Made by a program: the position numbers and the translations under genes. A DNA stretch of 64,000 nt from Winogradskya humida. Lineage in GTDB: Bacteria > Actinomycetota > Actinomycetes > Mycobacteriales > Micromonosporaceae. The stretch covers positions 1 to 64,000 of the forward strand of contig NZ_BOMN01000137.1 in the NCBI RefSeq assembly GCF_016862215.1. The letters run 5' to 3'. This document shows, in pieces, positions 1 to 28,446 of the stretch; positions within the stretch are counted from its first letter, which is position 1; each line of letters opens with the position of its first letter. Below the pieces are notes generated by a model. That model saw nothing but the letters and a program-made list of their open reading frames with translations. It was not told the DNA's origin and ran no database searches.

Positions 1-3000
1 CCAGCAACGCCTGCGCCTCGATCGGGTCACCGAGCTTCGTACCCGTACCGTGAGCTTCTACCGCGTCCACATCGCTCGGTGCGAGACCCGAGCCGGCGAG
101 GGCCTGCCGGATGACCCGCTGCTGCGACGGACCGTTCGGCGCCGTCAGACCGTTCGACGCGCCGTCCTGATTCACCGCGGAGCCACGCATGACCGCGAGC
201 ACCGGATGACCGTTGCGCTGGGCGTCCGACAGCCGCTCCACGAGGAGCATGCCGACACCTTCGCCCCAGCCGGTACCGTCGGCGCCGGCCCCGAACGCCT
301 TGCACCGGCCGTCGAATGCCAGTCCACGCTGCCGGCTGAACTCCACGAACGCCGTGGGGGTGGACATCACCGTCACACCGCCCGCGAGCGCCAGCGAGCA
401 CTCACCGGACCGCAGTGCCTGCGCGGCGAGATGCAACGCCACCAGCGATGAGGAGCACGCGGTGTCGACGGTGACCGCGGGGCCCTCCAGGCCGAACGTG
501 TAGGACAGCCGGCCGGAGATGACGCTCGCCGCGCCGCCGGTGCCGAGATAGCCGTCGACGGCCTCCGGTGCGGCCAGCATCAGCGTCGCGTAGTCCTGGC
601 CGTTGGTGCCGACGAACACGCCGGATCCGCTGCCCCGCAAGGATTCCGGGTCGATGCCGGCCCGTTCCAGGGTCTCCCAGGAGGTCTCCAGCAGCAGCCG
701 CTGCTGCGGGTCCATCGCCAGGGCCTCGCGCGGGCTGATCCCGAAGAACGCCGGGTCGAAGTCCGCCACCCGGTCCAGGAACGCTCCCATGCGCGTGTAC
801 GAGGTCCCGAGGGTGTCGCCATCGGGGTCGTACAGCGTCTCGATGTCCCAGCCGCGATCGGTGGGGAACTCCGACACCGCATCCCCGCCGGCGAGCAGGA
901 ATTCCCACAGTTCCTCCGGGCTCGACACCCCGCCCGGGAACCGGCACGCCATCGACACGATCGCGATGGGTTCGTCGCTCACCGCGGCGACGCGACCGCC
1001 GGCTACGGCGTCGCGCACTCCCGCGACCAGTTCCCGGCCCAGGTACGCAGCGAGCGCCGTCGGCGTCGGATAGTCGAAGACCAGCGTGGCGGGCAGCCGC
1101 AGCTCGGTGGCCGCGTTGAGCAGGTTGCGCAGCTCGACCGAGGTCAGCGAGTCGAAGCCGAGGTCCTTGAACGCCCGCTCGGGTGCGATGGTCAGGGCCG
1201 AGCCGTGTCCGAGCACCCCGGCAACGTGACCGAGCACGAGATCCAGCAGCGTCCTGTCCCGCTCCGCGACGGTCATGGCGCCCAGGGACACAGCCAGCGC
1301 GGACCCGGCGACACCGGCCGCGGCGGAACGGCGTGCCTTGCCGCGGACCAGGCCACGCAGCAGCGGTGCCACCGTCTGGGAGCGTGCCTGTCTGCGCAGG
1401 CCGGCCAGGTCGAGCGGGACCGGTGCCAGCACGGCGCGCCCGGTGGTGGCTGCCATGTCGAACATCGCCAGGCCCTCGGCGGTACGCAGCGGAAGCAGTC
1501 CGTCGCGGTTCATCCGCCGCAGGTCGGCCTCGTCGAGGGTCGCCGCCATGCCGCCCTGGTCCGCCCACAGGCCCCACGCCAGCGACGTCGCGGGAAGTCC
1601 CGTCGCGTGCCGGTGCTGCGCGAGCGCGTCGAGGAAGGCGTTGGCCGCCGCGTAGTTCCCCTGACCGGGGCTGCCGATGATGCCGGCCACCGAGGAGTAC
1701 AGCACGAACGCCGTCACGTCACCCACGAGGTCGTGCAGGTTCCAGGCGGCGTCGACCTTCGACCGGAACACCGTGTCGATCCGTTCCGGCGTCAGCGACC
1801 CGATCGTCGCGTCATCCAGCACACCCGCTGTGTGAACCACGGCCGAAATCTCATACCCGGCCAGCAGCGCGGCCAGCGCATCACGATCCGCCACGTCACA
1901 CGCCGCGAGCACCACCTCGGCGCCCAGCGCGACCAGCTCAGCACGCAACTCCTCAGCACCGTCAGCGTACGCGCCACGCCGGCTCACCAGGAGCAGTTTC
2001 TGAACGCCACGCTCCGCAACCAGATGCCGGGCGATCAGACCGCCGAGCGTTCCCGTCGCACCCGTCACCAGAACAGCACCCGCACCGAACCCCGGGTCCT
2101 GCACCACCGGCCGCTCAACCCGAGCCAGCCGCGGAACACTCACCACACCCGAACGCACCGCCAACTGCGGCTCACCCGACGCCAGCAGCTCCGCCGAAAC
2201 ATCACCCTCATCCAGGTCGACCAGCACAAAACGATCCGGATTCTCCGACTGTGCCGAACGCACCAGACCCCACACCACCGCCTGAGCGACATCAACCCTC
2301 TCGCCGGCCGCGACCGCCATCGCGCCCCGCGTCACCATCACCAGGCGGGACTGCTCCTGCTGCACCAACCAGGACTGCATCGCCGCCAACGCCCAATGCG
2401 CCGCCTCATGCGCCGCCGCCACCGGATCGGAACCCGACGTCACCGGGCACTCCTGGACCGAGAAGCCGGAAACCTCCGCGCCCCCGCCGACCGGGACCGG
2501 CAACCAGTCGATACCGAACATCGGGGCGCCGGGTACGTCACCGGCCGATCGATCCGAGGGAACGGTTCGCAGCAGCAGGGATTGTGCAGCCGCGACGGGG
2601 ACACCCGTGCCGTCGGCCACCGTCAGAGCCATCCGGTCCGGGCCGGCCGGGGTCAGCGCCACCCGCAGCTCTTGCGCGCCGGTGGCGTACAGCCGAACGC
2701 CCGACCAGGCGGAGGGCAGTTGCCCGGCAACCGGCATCAGGCCGTGCAACGCCGCGTCCAGCAGCGCGGGATGCAGCCCGAACCCGTCCACGCCCAATCC
2801 GTCGGGGAGTTCGACCTCCGCGAACACCTCGCCGCCACGGCGCCACACCGACCGCAGGCCCTGGAACGCCGGCCCGTACTCGAAACCGGCGGCGATCAGC
2901 TGATCGTCGACCTCGTCCAGGTCGACGACATCCACGCCGGCCGGCGGCCACTCGCTCAGCGAAACACCGGCGCTGTCTCCACCCGAACCCAGCACACCGG

Positions 3001-6000
3001 TGGCGTGCCGCGTCCACGAACCGTTGTCGTCGGAATGGAAGGTCAGTTCTCGCCTGCCGGACTCGTCGGCGCCGCCGGCCCACACCTGCACGACGATCGC
3101 GCCGTCCGGGGGCAGGACCAGCGGAGCCTCCAGCGTCAGGTCCTCCACGACGTCACAGCCGACCTGGTCACCCGCGCGGATCGCCAGCTCGACGAACGCC
3201 GTACCGGGCACCACGATCGAGCCGTGGACCACGTGGTCGGCGAGCCACGGATGGGTCCGCACCGACAGCCGGCCGGTCAGCAGCAGACCGTCGGTGCCAC
3301 CGAGGACCACGGCGGCGCCGAGCAACGGATGCTCCGCCGCGCCCAACCCCGCCGCCGTGACGTCACCGGCCGCAGCGGGCACGTCGAGCCAGTAACGCTC
3401 GCGCTGGAACGCATACGTCGGCAGATCCACCCGCCGGGCGCCCGGCCCCTCGAAGAAAGCGGCCCAGTCAACCGCCACACCGCGCACATGCAACTGCCCC
3501 ACAGCCGAGACAACAGCAAGTTCCTCAGACCTGTCAGTACGCAGGACGGGCACAAACACCGCATCGGGCAACGTCTCCTGGCCCATCGCCGACAGCACAC
3601 CACCGGGACCGATTTCGACGAATACATCAGCACCCGTAGCGGCAACCGCGTCCCCGAACCGCACGACATCGCGAACATGCCGCACCCAATACTCCGGCGA
3701 CGTAACCTCCCCCGCGGACACGATCGGAATCGTCGGCGTCCCAAACGACACACCGTCCAACACCCGGCGGAAGTCATCCAGCATCGGCTCCATCAACGAC
3801 GAATGGAACGCATGACTGACCTTCAGCCGCGTCACCTTCCGGCCCGCGTCACGCCACCGATCCGCCACCGCATCCACATCAGCAGCGACACCAGAGATCA
3901 CGACCGAGGTCGGACCGTTCACCGCAGCCAAACCCACCGCGCCCGACAAATCCGGCACGACATCAGCCTCAGACGCCTGGATCGCCACCATCGCACCACC
4001 CGACGGCAACGCCTGCATCAAACGACCACGCGCAGAGACAACCCTTGTTGCGTCCTCCAACGACCACACACCCGACACATACGCCGCCGCCAACTCACCA
4101 ATCGAATGACCCGCAAGCACATCCGGCCTGATGCCCCACGACTCCAGAAGCCGGAACAACGCCACCTCAACCGCGAACAAAGCAGGCTGCGTCACCGCCG
4201 TCTCATTCAACGACTCCGCATCAGCGACCTCACGAACGCTCGGATCGAAATAGCTCAGCACCTCGTCATGAGCTGCGGCAAAAACCGGGAAACGCCCCGC
4301 CAGCTCACGACCCATACCCAGACGCTGCGAACCCTGACCCGAGAACAGGAAAGCCAACCGCGACGGGGCCGCCTCGCCGACGCTGCCCCGTCCCTCTGCG
4401 AGAGCCGCGAGCAGGTCGAGTGTCGAGTCCCGCTCCGAGGCCACCAGCGCGGCGCGGTGCGCGAACGAGGCCCGCGTCGTGGCGAGCGAGAACCCGATCC
4501 CGGCCGGGTCGAAGCCGGTGGACCCCTCGACCGCGGACAGCAGACGGGCGGCCTGTGCTCGCAACGCGGCGGGCGTACGGCCGGACAGCACCCACGGCAC
4601 CGCGGAAGGAAGCGCCGGCCCGGTGCCGGTCGCGGGCTCCTCCGCAAGGTCTGCCTGCTCCAGGATGATGTGTGCGTTCGTGCCGCTGACGCCGAACGAG
4701 GAGACGCCGGCCCGGCGCGGTTCGCCGGTCACGGGCCAGGGCCGCTCCTCGGTCAGCAGCGCCACGGTGCCCGCCGACCAGTCCACCTGGCTGCTGGGCT
4801 GCTCGGCGTGCAGGGTCCGGGGCAGCACACCGTGCCGCATCGCCATCACCATCTTGATCACACCCGCGACGCCTGCCGCCGCCTGGGCGTGGCCGATGTT
4901 GGACTTCAGCGAGCCCAGCCACAGCGGCCGGTCGGCGGGGTGCTGCGAGCCGTACGTCGCGATGAGGGCGTGGGCCTCGATCGGGTCGCCGAGAGTGGTG
5001 CCGGTGCCGTGTGCCTCGACCGCGTCGATCTGCGCGGGTGTGAGGCGGGCGCTCGCCAGGGCCTGCGTGATGACTGCCTGCTGGGCCGGTCCGTTGGGGG
5101 CGGTCAGCCCGTTGGACGCGCCGTCCTGGTTGACCGCCGAGCCGCGTACCACGGCCAGCACGCGGTGGCCGTGACGCTGGGCGTCCGACAGCCGCTCCAC
5201 GAGCAGCATGCCGGCGCCCTCGCCCCAGCTGGTGCCGTCCGCGCTGTCCGAGAACGACTTGCACCGGCCGTCGCCGGCGAGGCCGCGCTGCCTGCTGAAC
5301 TCCACGAACGACCGCGGTGTGGACATGAACGTGACGCCGCCCGCGAGGGCCAGCGAGCACTCGCCGCGGCGTAGCGCGACCATAGCGAGATGCAGCGCGA
5401 CCAGCGACGACGAGCACGCCGTGTCGATCGATACCGCGGGCCCGACGAGGCCGAGCGTGTAGGCGATCCGGCCGGACGCGATGCTGCCCGCGCTGCCGTT
5501 GCCGAGGTAGCCCTCGAAGCCTTCGGGTGCCTGCGGCAGCCGCGAGGCGTAGTCGTTGTACATGACGCCGGTGAACACGCCGGTGCGGCTGTCCCGCACG
5601 GACTGCGGGTCGATGCCCGCGTGTTCGAACGCCTCCCAGGAGGTCTCCAGCAGCAGCCGCTGCTGGGGGTCCGTCGCCAGGGCCTCCCGGGGGCTGATAC
5701 CGAAGAATTCGGGGTCGAAGTCCGCCGCGCCGCCCAGGAATCCACCGTTCCTCGTGGTCGACGTGCCGGCGTGATCGGGGTCGGGGTCGTAGAGGGCGTC
5801 GAGGTCCCAGCCGCGGTCCGCGGGGAACGGCACCACCGCGTCGGTCCCGTCGGCGACGAGGCGCCACAGGTCCTCGGGCGACGCGACGCCGCCGGGGTAA
5901 CGGCAGCTCATACCGATGATGGCGATGGGCTCCTGCTCGCGGTCCTCGACCTCGCGCAGGCGCCGGCGGGCGGTACGCAGGTCGTTGGTCGCCCGCTTGA

Positions 6001-6031
6001 GATAGTCGCGGAGCTTGTTCTCGTTCTCCAT
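1..6031 (-). CDS. Modular type I PKS, partial (KS-AT-DH-KR-ACP, then KS of a second module)
   Basis: Chain-extending polyketide synthase, cut by the window edge after about 2,010 residues. Residues 1-35 are a charged helical docking segment (MENENKLRDYLKR...). KS1 has DTACSSS (Cys near 204). The AT has GHSIGE (about 643) and HAFH (about 741), the malonyl-CoA signature. The DH has HxxxGxxxxP (about 934) and a later DxxxH. The KR (about 1320-1500) has LDD (about 1406) and Tyr/Asn catalytic residues, so B-type. No ER lies between DH and KR. The ACP has GFDSL (about 1626). KS2 (from about 1685, Cys near 1859) runs off the edge after EAHGTGT. The predicted outcome is malonyl extension with dehydration to an alkene. 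The ATG at 6031 follows the upstream PKS stop by 50 bp, so this protein probably accepts the chain from that PKS. Codon use changes inside the AT and KR (see findings). Confidence 0.95.
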   Translation of the reverse strand, partial: MENENKLRDYLKRATNDLRTARRRLREVEDREQEPIAIIGMSCRYPGGVASPEDLWRLVADGTDAVVPFPADRGWDLDALYDPDPDHAGTSTTRNGGFLGGAADFDPEFFGISPREALATDPQQRLLLETSWEAFEHAGIDPQSVRDSRTGVFTGVMYNDYASRLPQAPEGFEGYLGNGSAGSIASGRIAYTLGLVGPAVSIDTACSSSLVALHLAMVALRRGECSLALAGGVTFMSTPRSFVEFSRQRGLAGDGRCKSFSDSADGTSWGEGAGMLLVERLSDAQRHGHRVLAVVRGSAVNQDGASNGLTAPNGPAQQAVITQALASARLTPAQIDAVEAHGTGTTLGDPIEAHALIATYGSQHPADRPLWLGSLKSNIGHAQAAAGVAGVIKMVMAMRHGVLPRTLHAEQPSSQVDWSAGTVALLTEERPWPVTGEPRRAGVSSFGVSGTNAHIILEQADLAEEPATGTGPALPSAVPWVLSGRTPAALRAQAARLLSAVEGSTGFDPAGIGFSLATTRASFAHRAALVASERDSTLDLLAALAEGRGSVGEAAPSRLAFLFSGQGSQRLGMGRELAGRFPVFAAAHDEVLSYFDPSVREVADAESLNETAVTQPALFAVEVALFRLLESWGIRPDVLAGHSIGELAAAYVSGVWSLEDATRVVSARGRLMQALPSGGAMVAIQASEADVVPDLSGAVGLAAVNGPTSVVISGVAADVDAVADRWRDAGRKVTRLKVSHAFHSSLMEPMLDDFRRVLDGVSFGTPTIPIVSAGEVTSPEYWVRHVRDVVRFGDAVAATGADVFVEIGPGGVLSAMGQETLPDAVFVPVLRTDRSEELAVVSAVGQLHVRGVAVDWAAFFEGPGARRVDLPTYAFQRERYWLDVPAAAGDVTAAGLGAAEHPLLGAAVVLGGTDGLLLTGRLSVRTHPWLADHVVHGSIVVPGTAFVELAIRAGDQVGCDVVEDLTLEAPLVLPPDGAIVVQVWAGGADESGRRELTFHSDDNGSWTRHATGVLGSGGDSAGVSLSEWPPAGVDVVDLDEVDDQLIAAGFEYGPAFQGLRSVWRRGGEVFAEVELPDGLGVDGFGLHPALLDAALHGLMPVAGQLPSAWSGVRLYATGAQELRVALTPAGPDRMALTVADGTGVPVAAAQSLLLRTVPSDRSAGDVPGAPMFGIDWLPVPVGGGAEVSGFSVQECPVTSGSDPVAAAHEAAHWALAAMQSWLVQQEQSRLVMVTRGAMAVAAGERVDVAQAVVWGLVRSAQSENPDRFVLVDLDEGDVSAELLASGEPQLAVRSGVVSVPRLARVERPVVQDPGFGAGAVLVTGATGTLGGLIARHLVAERGVQKLLLVSRRGAYADGAEELRAELVALGAEVVLAACDVADRDALAALLAGYEISAVVHTAGVLDDATIGSLTPERIDTVFRSKVDAAWNLHDLVGDVTAFVLYSSVAGIIGSPGQGNYAAANAFLDALAQHRHATGLPATSLAWGLWADQGGMAATLDEADLRRMNRDGLLPLRTAEGLAMFDMAATTGRAVLAPVPLDLAGLRRQARSQTVAPLLRGLVRGKARRSAAAGVAGSALAVSLGAMTVAERDRTLLDLVLGHVAGVLGHGSALTIAPERAFKDLGFDSLTSVELRNLLNAATELRLPATLVFDYPTPTALAAYLGRELVAGVRDAVAGGRVAAVSDEPIAIVSMACRFPGGVSSPEELWEFLLAGGDAVSEFPTDRGWDIETLYDPDGDTLGTSYTRMGAFLDRVADFDPAFFGISPREALAMDPQQRLLLETSWETLERAGIDPESLRGSGSGVFVGTNGQDYATLMLAAPEAVDGYLGTGGAASVISGRLSYTFGLEGPAVTVDTACSSSLVALHLAAQALRSGECSLALAGGVTVMSTPTAFVEFSRQRGLAFDGRCKAFGAGADGTGWGEGVGMLLVERLSDAQRNGHPVLAVMRGSAVNQDGASNGLTAPNGPSQQRVIRQALAGSGLAPSDVDAVEAHGTGTKLGDPIEAQALL

Positions 6032-6081
6032 CGGGCGTGGCTCCTTAGACGGTGCGGACGATGCGGCGCGGTCCGGCGCGG

Positions 6082-24660
<18,579 letters not shown>

Positions 24661-24771
24661 GGGTACCCCACCATCCTCGTCATCGGGTTCACCGGAGGCC
24701 GGCCCTGCTCGTCCGTGCCACCGTGTCGCACCACATCGGCCGTCCACGTCTATTCAACGCAGCCACGGACC

Positions 24772-24784
24772 GGGATTCCCCTAG
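24772..24784 (-). promoter_or_regulatory. Putative LuxR-type box upstream of the KSQ-PKS
   Basis: The 153-bp gap between the KSQ-PKS start (24660) and the LAL regulator stop (24814) contains, on the minus strand, CTAGGGGAATCCC, 118 bp before the PKS start. It resembles the palindromic CTVGGGAWWTCCCBAG box known for PimM-type LuxR regulators (about 13 of 16 positions by eye). The TAGGGG core recurs upstream of the ccr and P450 operons. A possible -10-like GAATAGA follows about 25 bp downstream. Function is inferred. Confidence 0.45.
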
Positions 24785-24813
24785 ATCTCGCGTGGTCTTG
24801 CGGCCCGGTGGCG

Positions 24814-27486
24814 TCAGGAAGCCCGCAGCGCCGACACGCGAGGACCGGGTTCGTCGCGTGCCATCCCGATCAGGTCGGTGCGGCGACTGATCCGGAACTT
24901 CCGGAAGATCTTGGTCAGGTGCTGTTCCACGGTGCTGGAGGACAGATACAGCCGCTGGCCGATCTCGCGGTTGGTGAGCCCGTTCGCGGCGAGCCGGGCA
25001 ACCCTGGCCTCGGCCTCGGTCAGCTCCGGATAACGGTCCCCGTTCTCGCCGGGAAGATCGGCCACATCGGACCCGTCGCCACCCAGCAGCAGCTCACGGA
25101 TCTCGTCCTCGCACCCGCACTGCCGGGCCACCTCCAGGACCCGGCGGGCGGTCTTGCGTGACCGGCGGGAATCGCCGAGCGAGTAGTACTCGTTGCTCAG
25201 GTGCGCCAGGGACAACGCGAACTCGCGATGGTGCCCGGAATTCTCCAGGACACCCGCGGCGCGTTGCAGCGTCGGCAGGCGCCGGCCGGCGCCTGCGAGA
25301 CCCGCGAGCAGGCGCAGAGCCACCCCCGCGAGGTACGCGGGACCGTCCGCGACCCGCCTGACCTGCTCCTCGAGGACGGCGCGGGCGTCGTCCGGGCGAT
25401 CCAGCGCGCAGTACGCCTGCCCGAGCCCGATCCGCCAGGGCACCAGGGTGGACAGCTCGGGGCCCCGGCCGGCCAGCATCCCCCCGCACCGCAGGAAGTC
25501 CTCGACGGCGGCGTACGGCCGGCCGCTCGCCAGGGCGTGGCAGCCCCGGGCGTACAGGTACGGCAGTCCGAGCGTGGAGTCGAGCAGGCCGGGCTGCAGC
25601 GGCGTCCGCAACAGGACCGCCGCCTCATCGAGCAGGCCGCCCTCCACCTGCGCCACGATCAGCGTGCCCAGGGCGTAGCCGGCGCCCACCCCCCAGCTCG
25701 CCCTCGACATGATGGCCAGCGCGGCACCCGCGTCCCGGATCGCCGCCGGCACCATGCCCCGCCGCAGCGTCACGTCGGCGCCGACCATCTCCACCACGGC
25801 GGTGAGCGTCACCAGGCCACGCCTGCGGAAGTCCGCGGCCAGCCGCGTGCACCAGCTCGCGGCCAGGTCCAGCTCGTCGATCAGCACGAGCGTGAGCAGG
25901 GTGGCCAGGACCGTCTCCACGAGCGGGTCGGTGTGCTCGCAGTTCTGCAGGACGGCCTCAGCCCGCGCGGCAGCCTGCCCGGCCGGTTCCTGCCCGGAAG
26001 CGCCTGCCAGGGTGGCGAGCGCGGGGCCACCGCGTGCGGGGTCGCCGGCGGCCGGCGGCCGGAGGAACGCGAGCCAGGCCAATGAGGTACGCGCGCCACC
26101 GGTCCGCGCGCCGGGATCGTCCCGGGCGATCTGCTCGACCTCGTCGAACCGGCCGGCCCAGAGCAGGCTGCTGAGCAGCGACTCGACACCACGCTCGTCG
26201 AGGCTGCCCGCGCGCAGGGCCGCCCGCAGGCCGGGCAGGTGACCCGTGACGGCCGACGGTGCGGTGTGCCACTTGGCGCGAACCAGCGTGACCAGGGCCA
26301 GGACCTGCGGATCAGTGGAGGTTCCGGTGCTCAGCGCGAAGTCCGCGTAGTCCGCCGCCGTACCCGGCCGGCCGTTGCGCAGTGCCTCCGCCGCCGCCTC
26401 CGCCATGACCCCGGCAGCCCAGGACGGGCGCGGCTCGGCGGCGAGCAGGACATGTGGCGCGATCGCGGTGACCTCGGCGCCCTCGGCGTACCGCAGCTCG
26501 GCCGCCCGCCGGTGGAGCAGGGCACGCTCGGCGGCCGGGGTGGCCTCGATCAGCGCGGCGCGGGCCTCGGGGCACCGGAACCCGCCGGTGTCGTCGAGCA
26601 GACCGGTCCGGGTCAGCTCGGCCACCCCGCGCGCGGCCTCCCCGGCGTCGAGACCCGGCTGGATCTTCACCAGGCGTGCCGGGCCGGCCCGGTCGAGGAC
26701 TGCCAGGCCACGGGCAACCGCGAGCAACGCCTCGTCGCCACGGTGCACGCACGCCGACACGGCTGACTTGAACATGGCGTCGGCGTGGACGAGCCGGGGA
26801 CCGGCGGGAGCGAGGTGTTCACCGTCGGCGATGAGTGCGCCCAGCAGCAGCGGATTCCCGCCACTGGCAAGGTGGTACGCCGCCGCACGGGCCGAGGTGC
26901 CCGGCTCGCCGAGCACCTCGGCGACGGCCGCTTGGCTCAGGGGCCCGAGCCGCAGGCGCCGGCAGGGAAGATGCCGGTGCAACTCGGCGTCGAAGGAGGG
27001 CACGGTCGTCCAGGCCGAGTCGCCCGCCGTGAGCAGCACGAGCACGTGCCGGCCGGCGAGGCGGCGCTGCAGGTGCAGCAGGATGCCGCGGGACAGCGGA
27101 TCGACGTGCTCGATGTCGTCGACACAGAGCAGCACCGGCCGGTCGCCGATGCTGGTGAGCAACTCCGAGCAGATCAGCTCGGTGGGCTGCACCCGGCGCC
27201 CGGGTCCGGCCCCGCGCACGTACGCCTCGAACTCCGCCTCCACGCCGGCGCTGCGCCACAACTGCCGGGCAACGCCGTACGCGGCGGAGGTCTCCGCGGG
27301 CGAACCCGCCGCGGTCAGGACCGGGGTACCCGCGGCGGAGACGACCGACACGACCTCGCGCAGCAGCCGGGTCCGTCCCGAGGCGGCCGTGCCGGAGACC
27401 ACGACGATCTCACTGCCCGCCGTCCGGCACCGGTCGAAGGCCGCCGCGATGGCCGCCATTTCCCGACTTCGTTCCACCAACCGCAC
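24814..27486 (-). CDS. LAL-family LuxR transcriptional regulator (AAA ATPase + C-terminal HTH)
   Basis: Large ATP-binding regulator of the LuxR family, 890 residues, the class that usually acts as pathway-specific activator in macrolide-type clusters. The N-terminal P-loop (about residues 33-40) reads GTAASGRT, with Arg where the Walker A Lys is expected. Walker B is LLCVDDIEH. The middle is helical repeat-like. The last 70 residues are a LuxR HTH (LTEAEARVARLAANGLTNREIG..., then SSSTVEQHLTKIFRKF). The GTG at 27486 is preceded by AAGGGAG at good spacing. It lies 102 bp downstream of the dehydrogenase gene in the same direction and upstream of the KSQ-PKS it may control. The lost Lys could weaken ATP binding. 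Confidence 0.9.
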   Translation of the reverse strand: MRLVERSREMAAIAAAFDRCRTAGSEIVVVSGTAASGRTRLLREVVSVVSAAGTPVLTAAGSPAETSAAYGVARQLWRSAGVEAEFEAYVRGAGPGRRVQPTELICSELLTSIGDRPVLLCVDDIEHVDPLSRGILLHLQRRLAGRHVLVLLTAGDSAWTTVPSFDAELHRHLPCRRLRLGPLSQAAVAEVLGEPGTSARAAAYHLASGGNPLLLGALIADGEHLAPAGPRLVHADAMFKSAVSACVHRGDEALLAVARGLAVLDRAGPARLVKIQPGLDAGEAARGVAELTRTGLLDDTGGFRCPEARAALIEATPAAERALLHRRAAELRYAEGAEVTAIAPHVLLAAEPRPSWAAGVMAEAAAEALRNGRPGTAADYADFALSTGTSTDPQVLALVTLVRAKWHTAPSAVTGHLPGLRAALRAGSLDERGVESLLSSLLWAGRFDEVEQIARDDPGARTGGARTSLAWLAFLRPPAAGDPARGGPALATLAGASGQEPAGQAAARAEAVLQNCEHTDPLVETVLATLLTLVLIDELDLAASWCTRLAADFRRRGLVTLTAVVEMVGADVTLRRGMVPAAIRDAGAALAIMSRASWGVGAGYALGTLIVAQVEGGLLDEAAVLLRTPLQPGLLDSTLGLPYLYARGCHALASGRPYAAVEDFLRCGGMLAGRGPELSTLVPWRIGLGQAYCALDRPDDARAVLEEQVRRVADGPAYLAGVALRLLAGLAGAGRRLPTLQRAAGVLENSGHHREFALSLAHLSNEYYSLGDSRRSRKTARRVLEVARQCGCEDEIRELLLGGDGSDVADLPGENGDRYPELTEAEARVARLAANGLTNREIGQRLYLSSSTVEQHLTKIFRKFRISRRTDLIGMARDEPGPRVSALRAS

Positions 27487-27588
27487 CGACAGCTCCCTTC
27501 AGTACGCATGAAGGTCTGCGGTGCGGAACCACGTGTCGCCACACCACCGGTGCAACGTAACGCCGGGAGAACCGGGAAATTATTAGAA

Positions 27589-28446
27589 CTAGGAGGCGGC
27601 GTACTCGAAGAATCCCGATCCGGTTTTTCGGCCCAGCCGGCCGGCGTCGATCATCTGGGCCAGCAGCGCCGGCGGGGCGTAGAGGGGTTCGCCGAACTCG
27701 GTGTGCAGCGCGACGGCGATCGCGGCGATGACGTCGAGTCCGATGAGGTCGGTCAGTTCCAGGGGACCGAGTGGATGCGAGCAGCCGAGCCGCATGGCAC
27801 GGTCGACGGCGGCGGGCGTGGCGTGACCGGTACCGACCATCCGGACCGCGGCGAGCAGGTACGGGACGAGCAGCGCGTTCACCACGAAGCCCGTACGGTC
27901 GCCGGACCGCACGACCTGCTTGCCGAGGACGTCCGTCGCGAACGCCGCCACCGCCGCCACGACGTTTCCCGCGGTCTCCGGGCCGGCCACGATCTCGACG
28001 AGCGGCATGGCCCGGACGGGGTTGAAGAAGTGCATGCCGACGACGCGGTCCGGGTTCGATGTCGCCTCCGCGAGGACACCGACGCGTACCGATGAGGTGT
28101 TGGTCGCCAGGACCGTGTCCGGGTCGGTGAGGACGGCGTCGAGCTCGGCGAAGACCTTGCGCTTGAGCGCCTCGTCCTCGGGCACCGACTCGATCACCAG
28201 CTGCCGGTCGCTGAGCTCCGCCGCCGACCGGGTGAAGGTGATCGCGGCGAGGGCGCTGCCGGCCCCGGCCTCGTCGAGCTGGCCCTTGCCGACCGCGCGG
28301 TCGAGTGACCTGGCGATCCGGGTGCGGCCGCGGTGCGCGGACCCCTCCGAGGAGACCAGGACCCGAACGTCCAGGCCCGCGCGGGCGCACAGTTCCGCCA
28401 GGCCGGCGCCCATCGTGCCGCAGCCCACCAGTCCGATCCGCTTCAT
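27589..28446 (-). CDS. 3-hydroxyacyl-CoA (3-hydroxybutyryl-CoA) dehydrogenase
   Basis: NAD(P)H-dependent reductase of 3-oxoacyl thioesters, 285 residues, full length for the family. The Rossmann motif GCGTMGAGL is at residues 8-16; HFFNPVRAMPLVEIV, carrying the catalytic His, is near 140; the C-terminal dimerisation domain ends with GRKTGSGFFEY. Its ATG overlaps the KAS III stop codon (ATGA), so translation is coupled. Beside KAS III and a crotonyl-CoA carboxylase/reductase it is expected to reduce a 3-oxoacyl intermediate on the way to an alkylmalonyl-CoA extender, as in ethyl-, allyl- and isobutylmalonyl pathways. No dedicated dehydratase is present; primary fatty acid enzymes would have to supply that step. 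Confidence 0.9.
   Translation of the reverse strand: MKRIGLVGCGTMGAGLAELCARAGLDVRVLVSSEGSAHRGRTRIARSLDRAVGKGQLDEAGAGSALAAITFTRSAAELSDRQLVIESVPEDEALKRKVFAELDAVLTDPDTVLATNTSSVRVGVLAEATSNPDRVVGMHFFNPVRAMPLVEIVAGPETAGNVVAAVAAFATDVLGKQVVRSGDRTGFVVNALLVPYLLAAVRMVGTGHATPAAVDRAMRLGCSHPLGPLELTDLIGLDVIAAIAVALHTEFGEPLYAPPALLAQMIDAGRLGRKTGSGFFEYAAS

Noticed and set aside
1205..5374. Long plus-strand open frame of 1,389 codons
   Set aside because: Shadow of the minus-strand PKS: the translation is Arg/Gln/His-rich with no domain, whereas the opposite frame gives clear KS, AT, DH, KR and ACP motifs.
24661..24747. ATG 24747 as start of the KSQ-PKS
   Set aside because: It would add 29 residues without KS similarity and begins only about 30 bp from the putative activator box, leaving little room for a leader.
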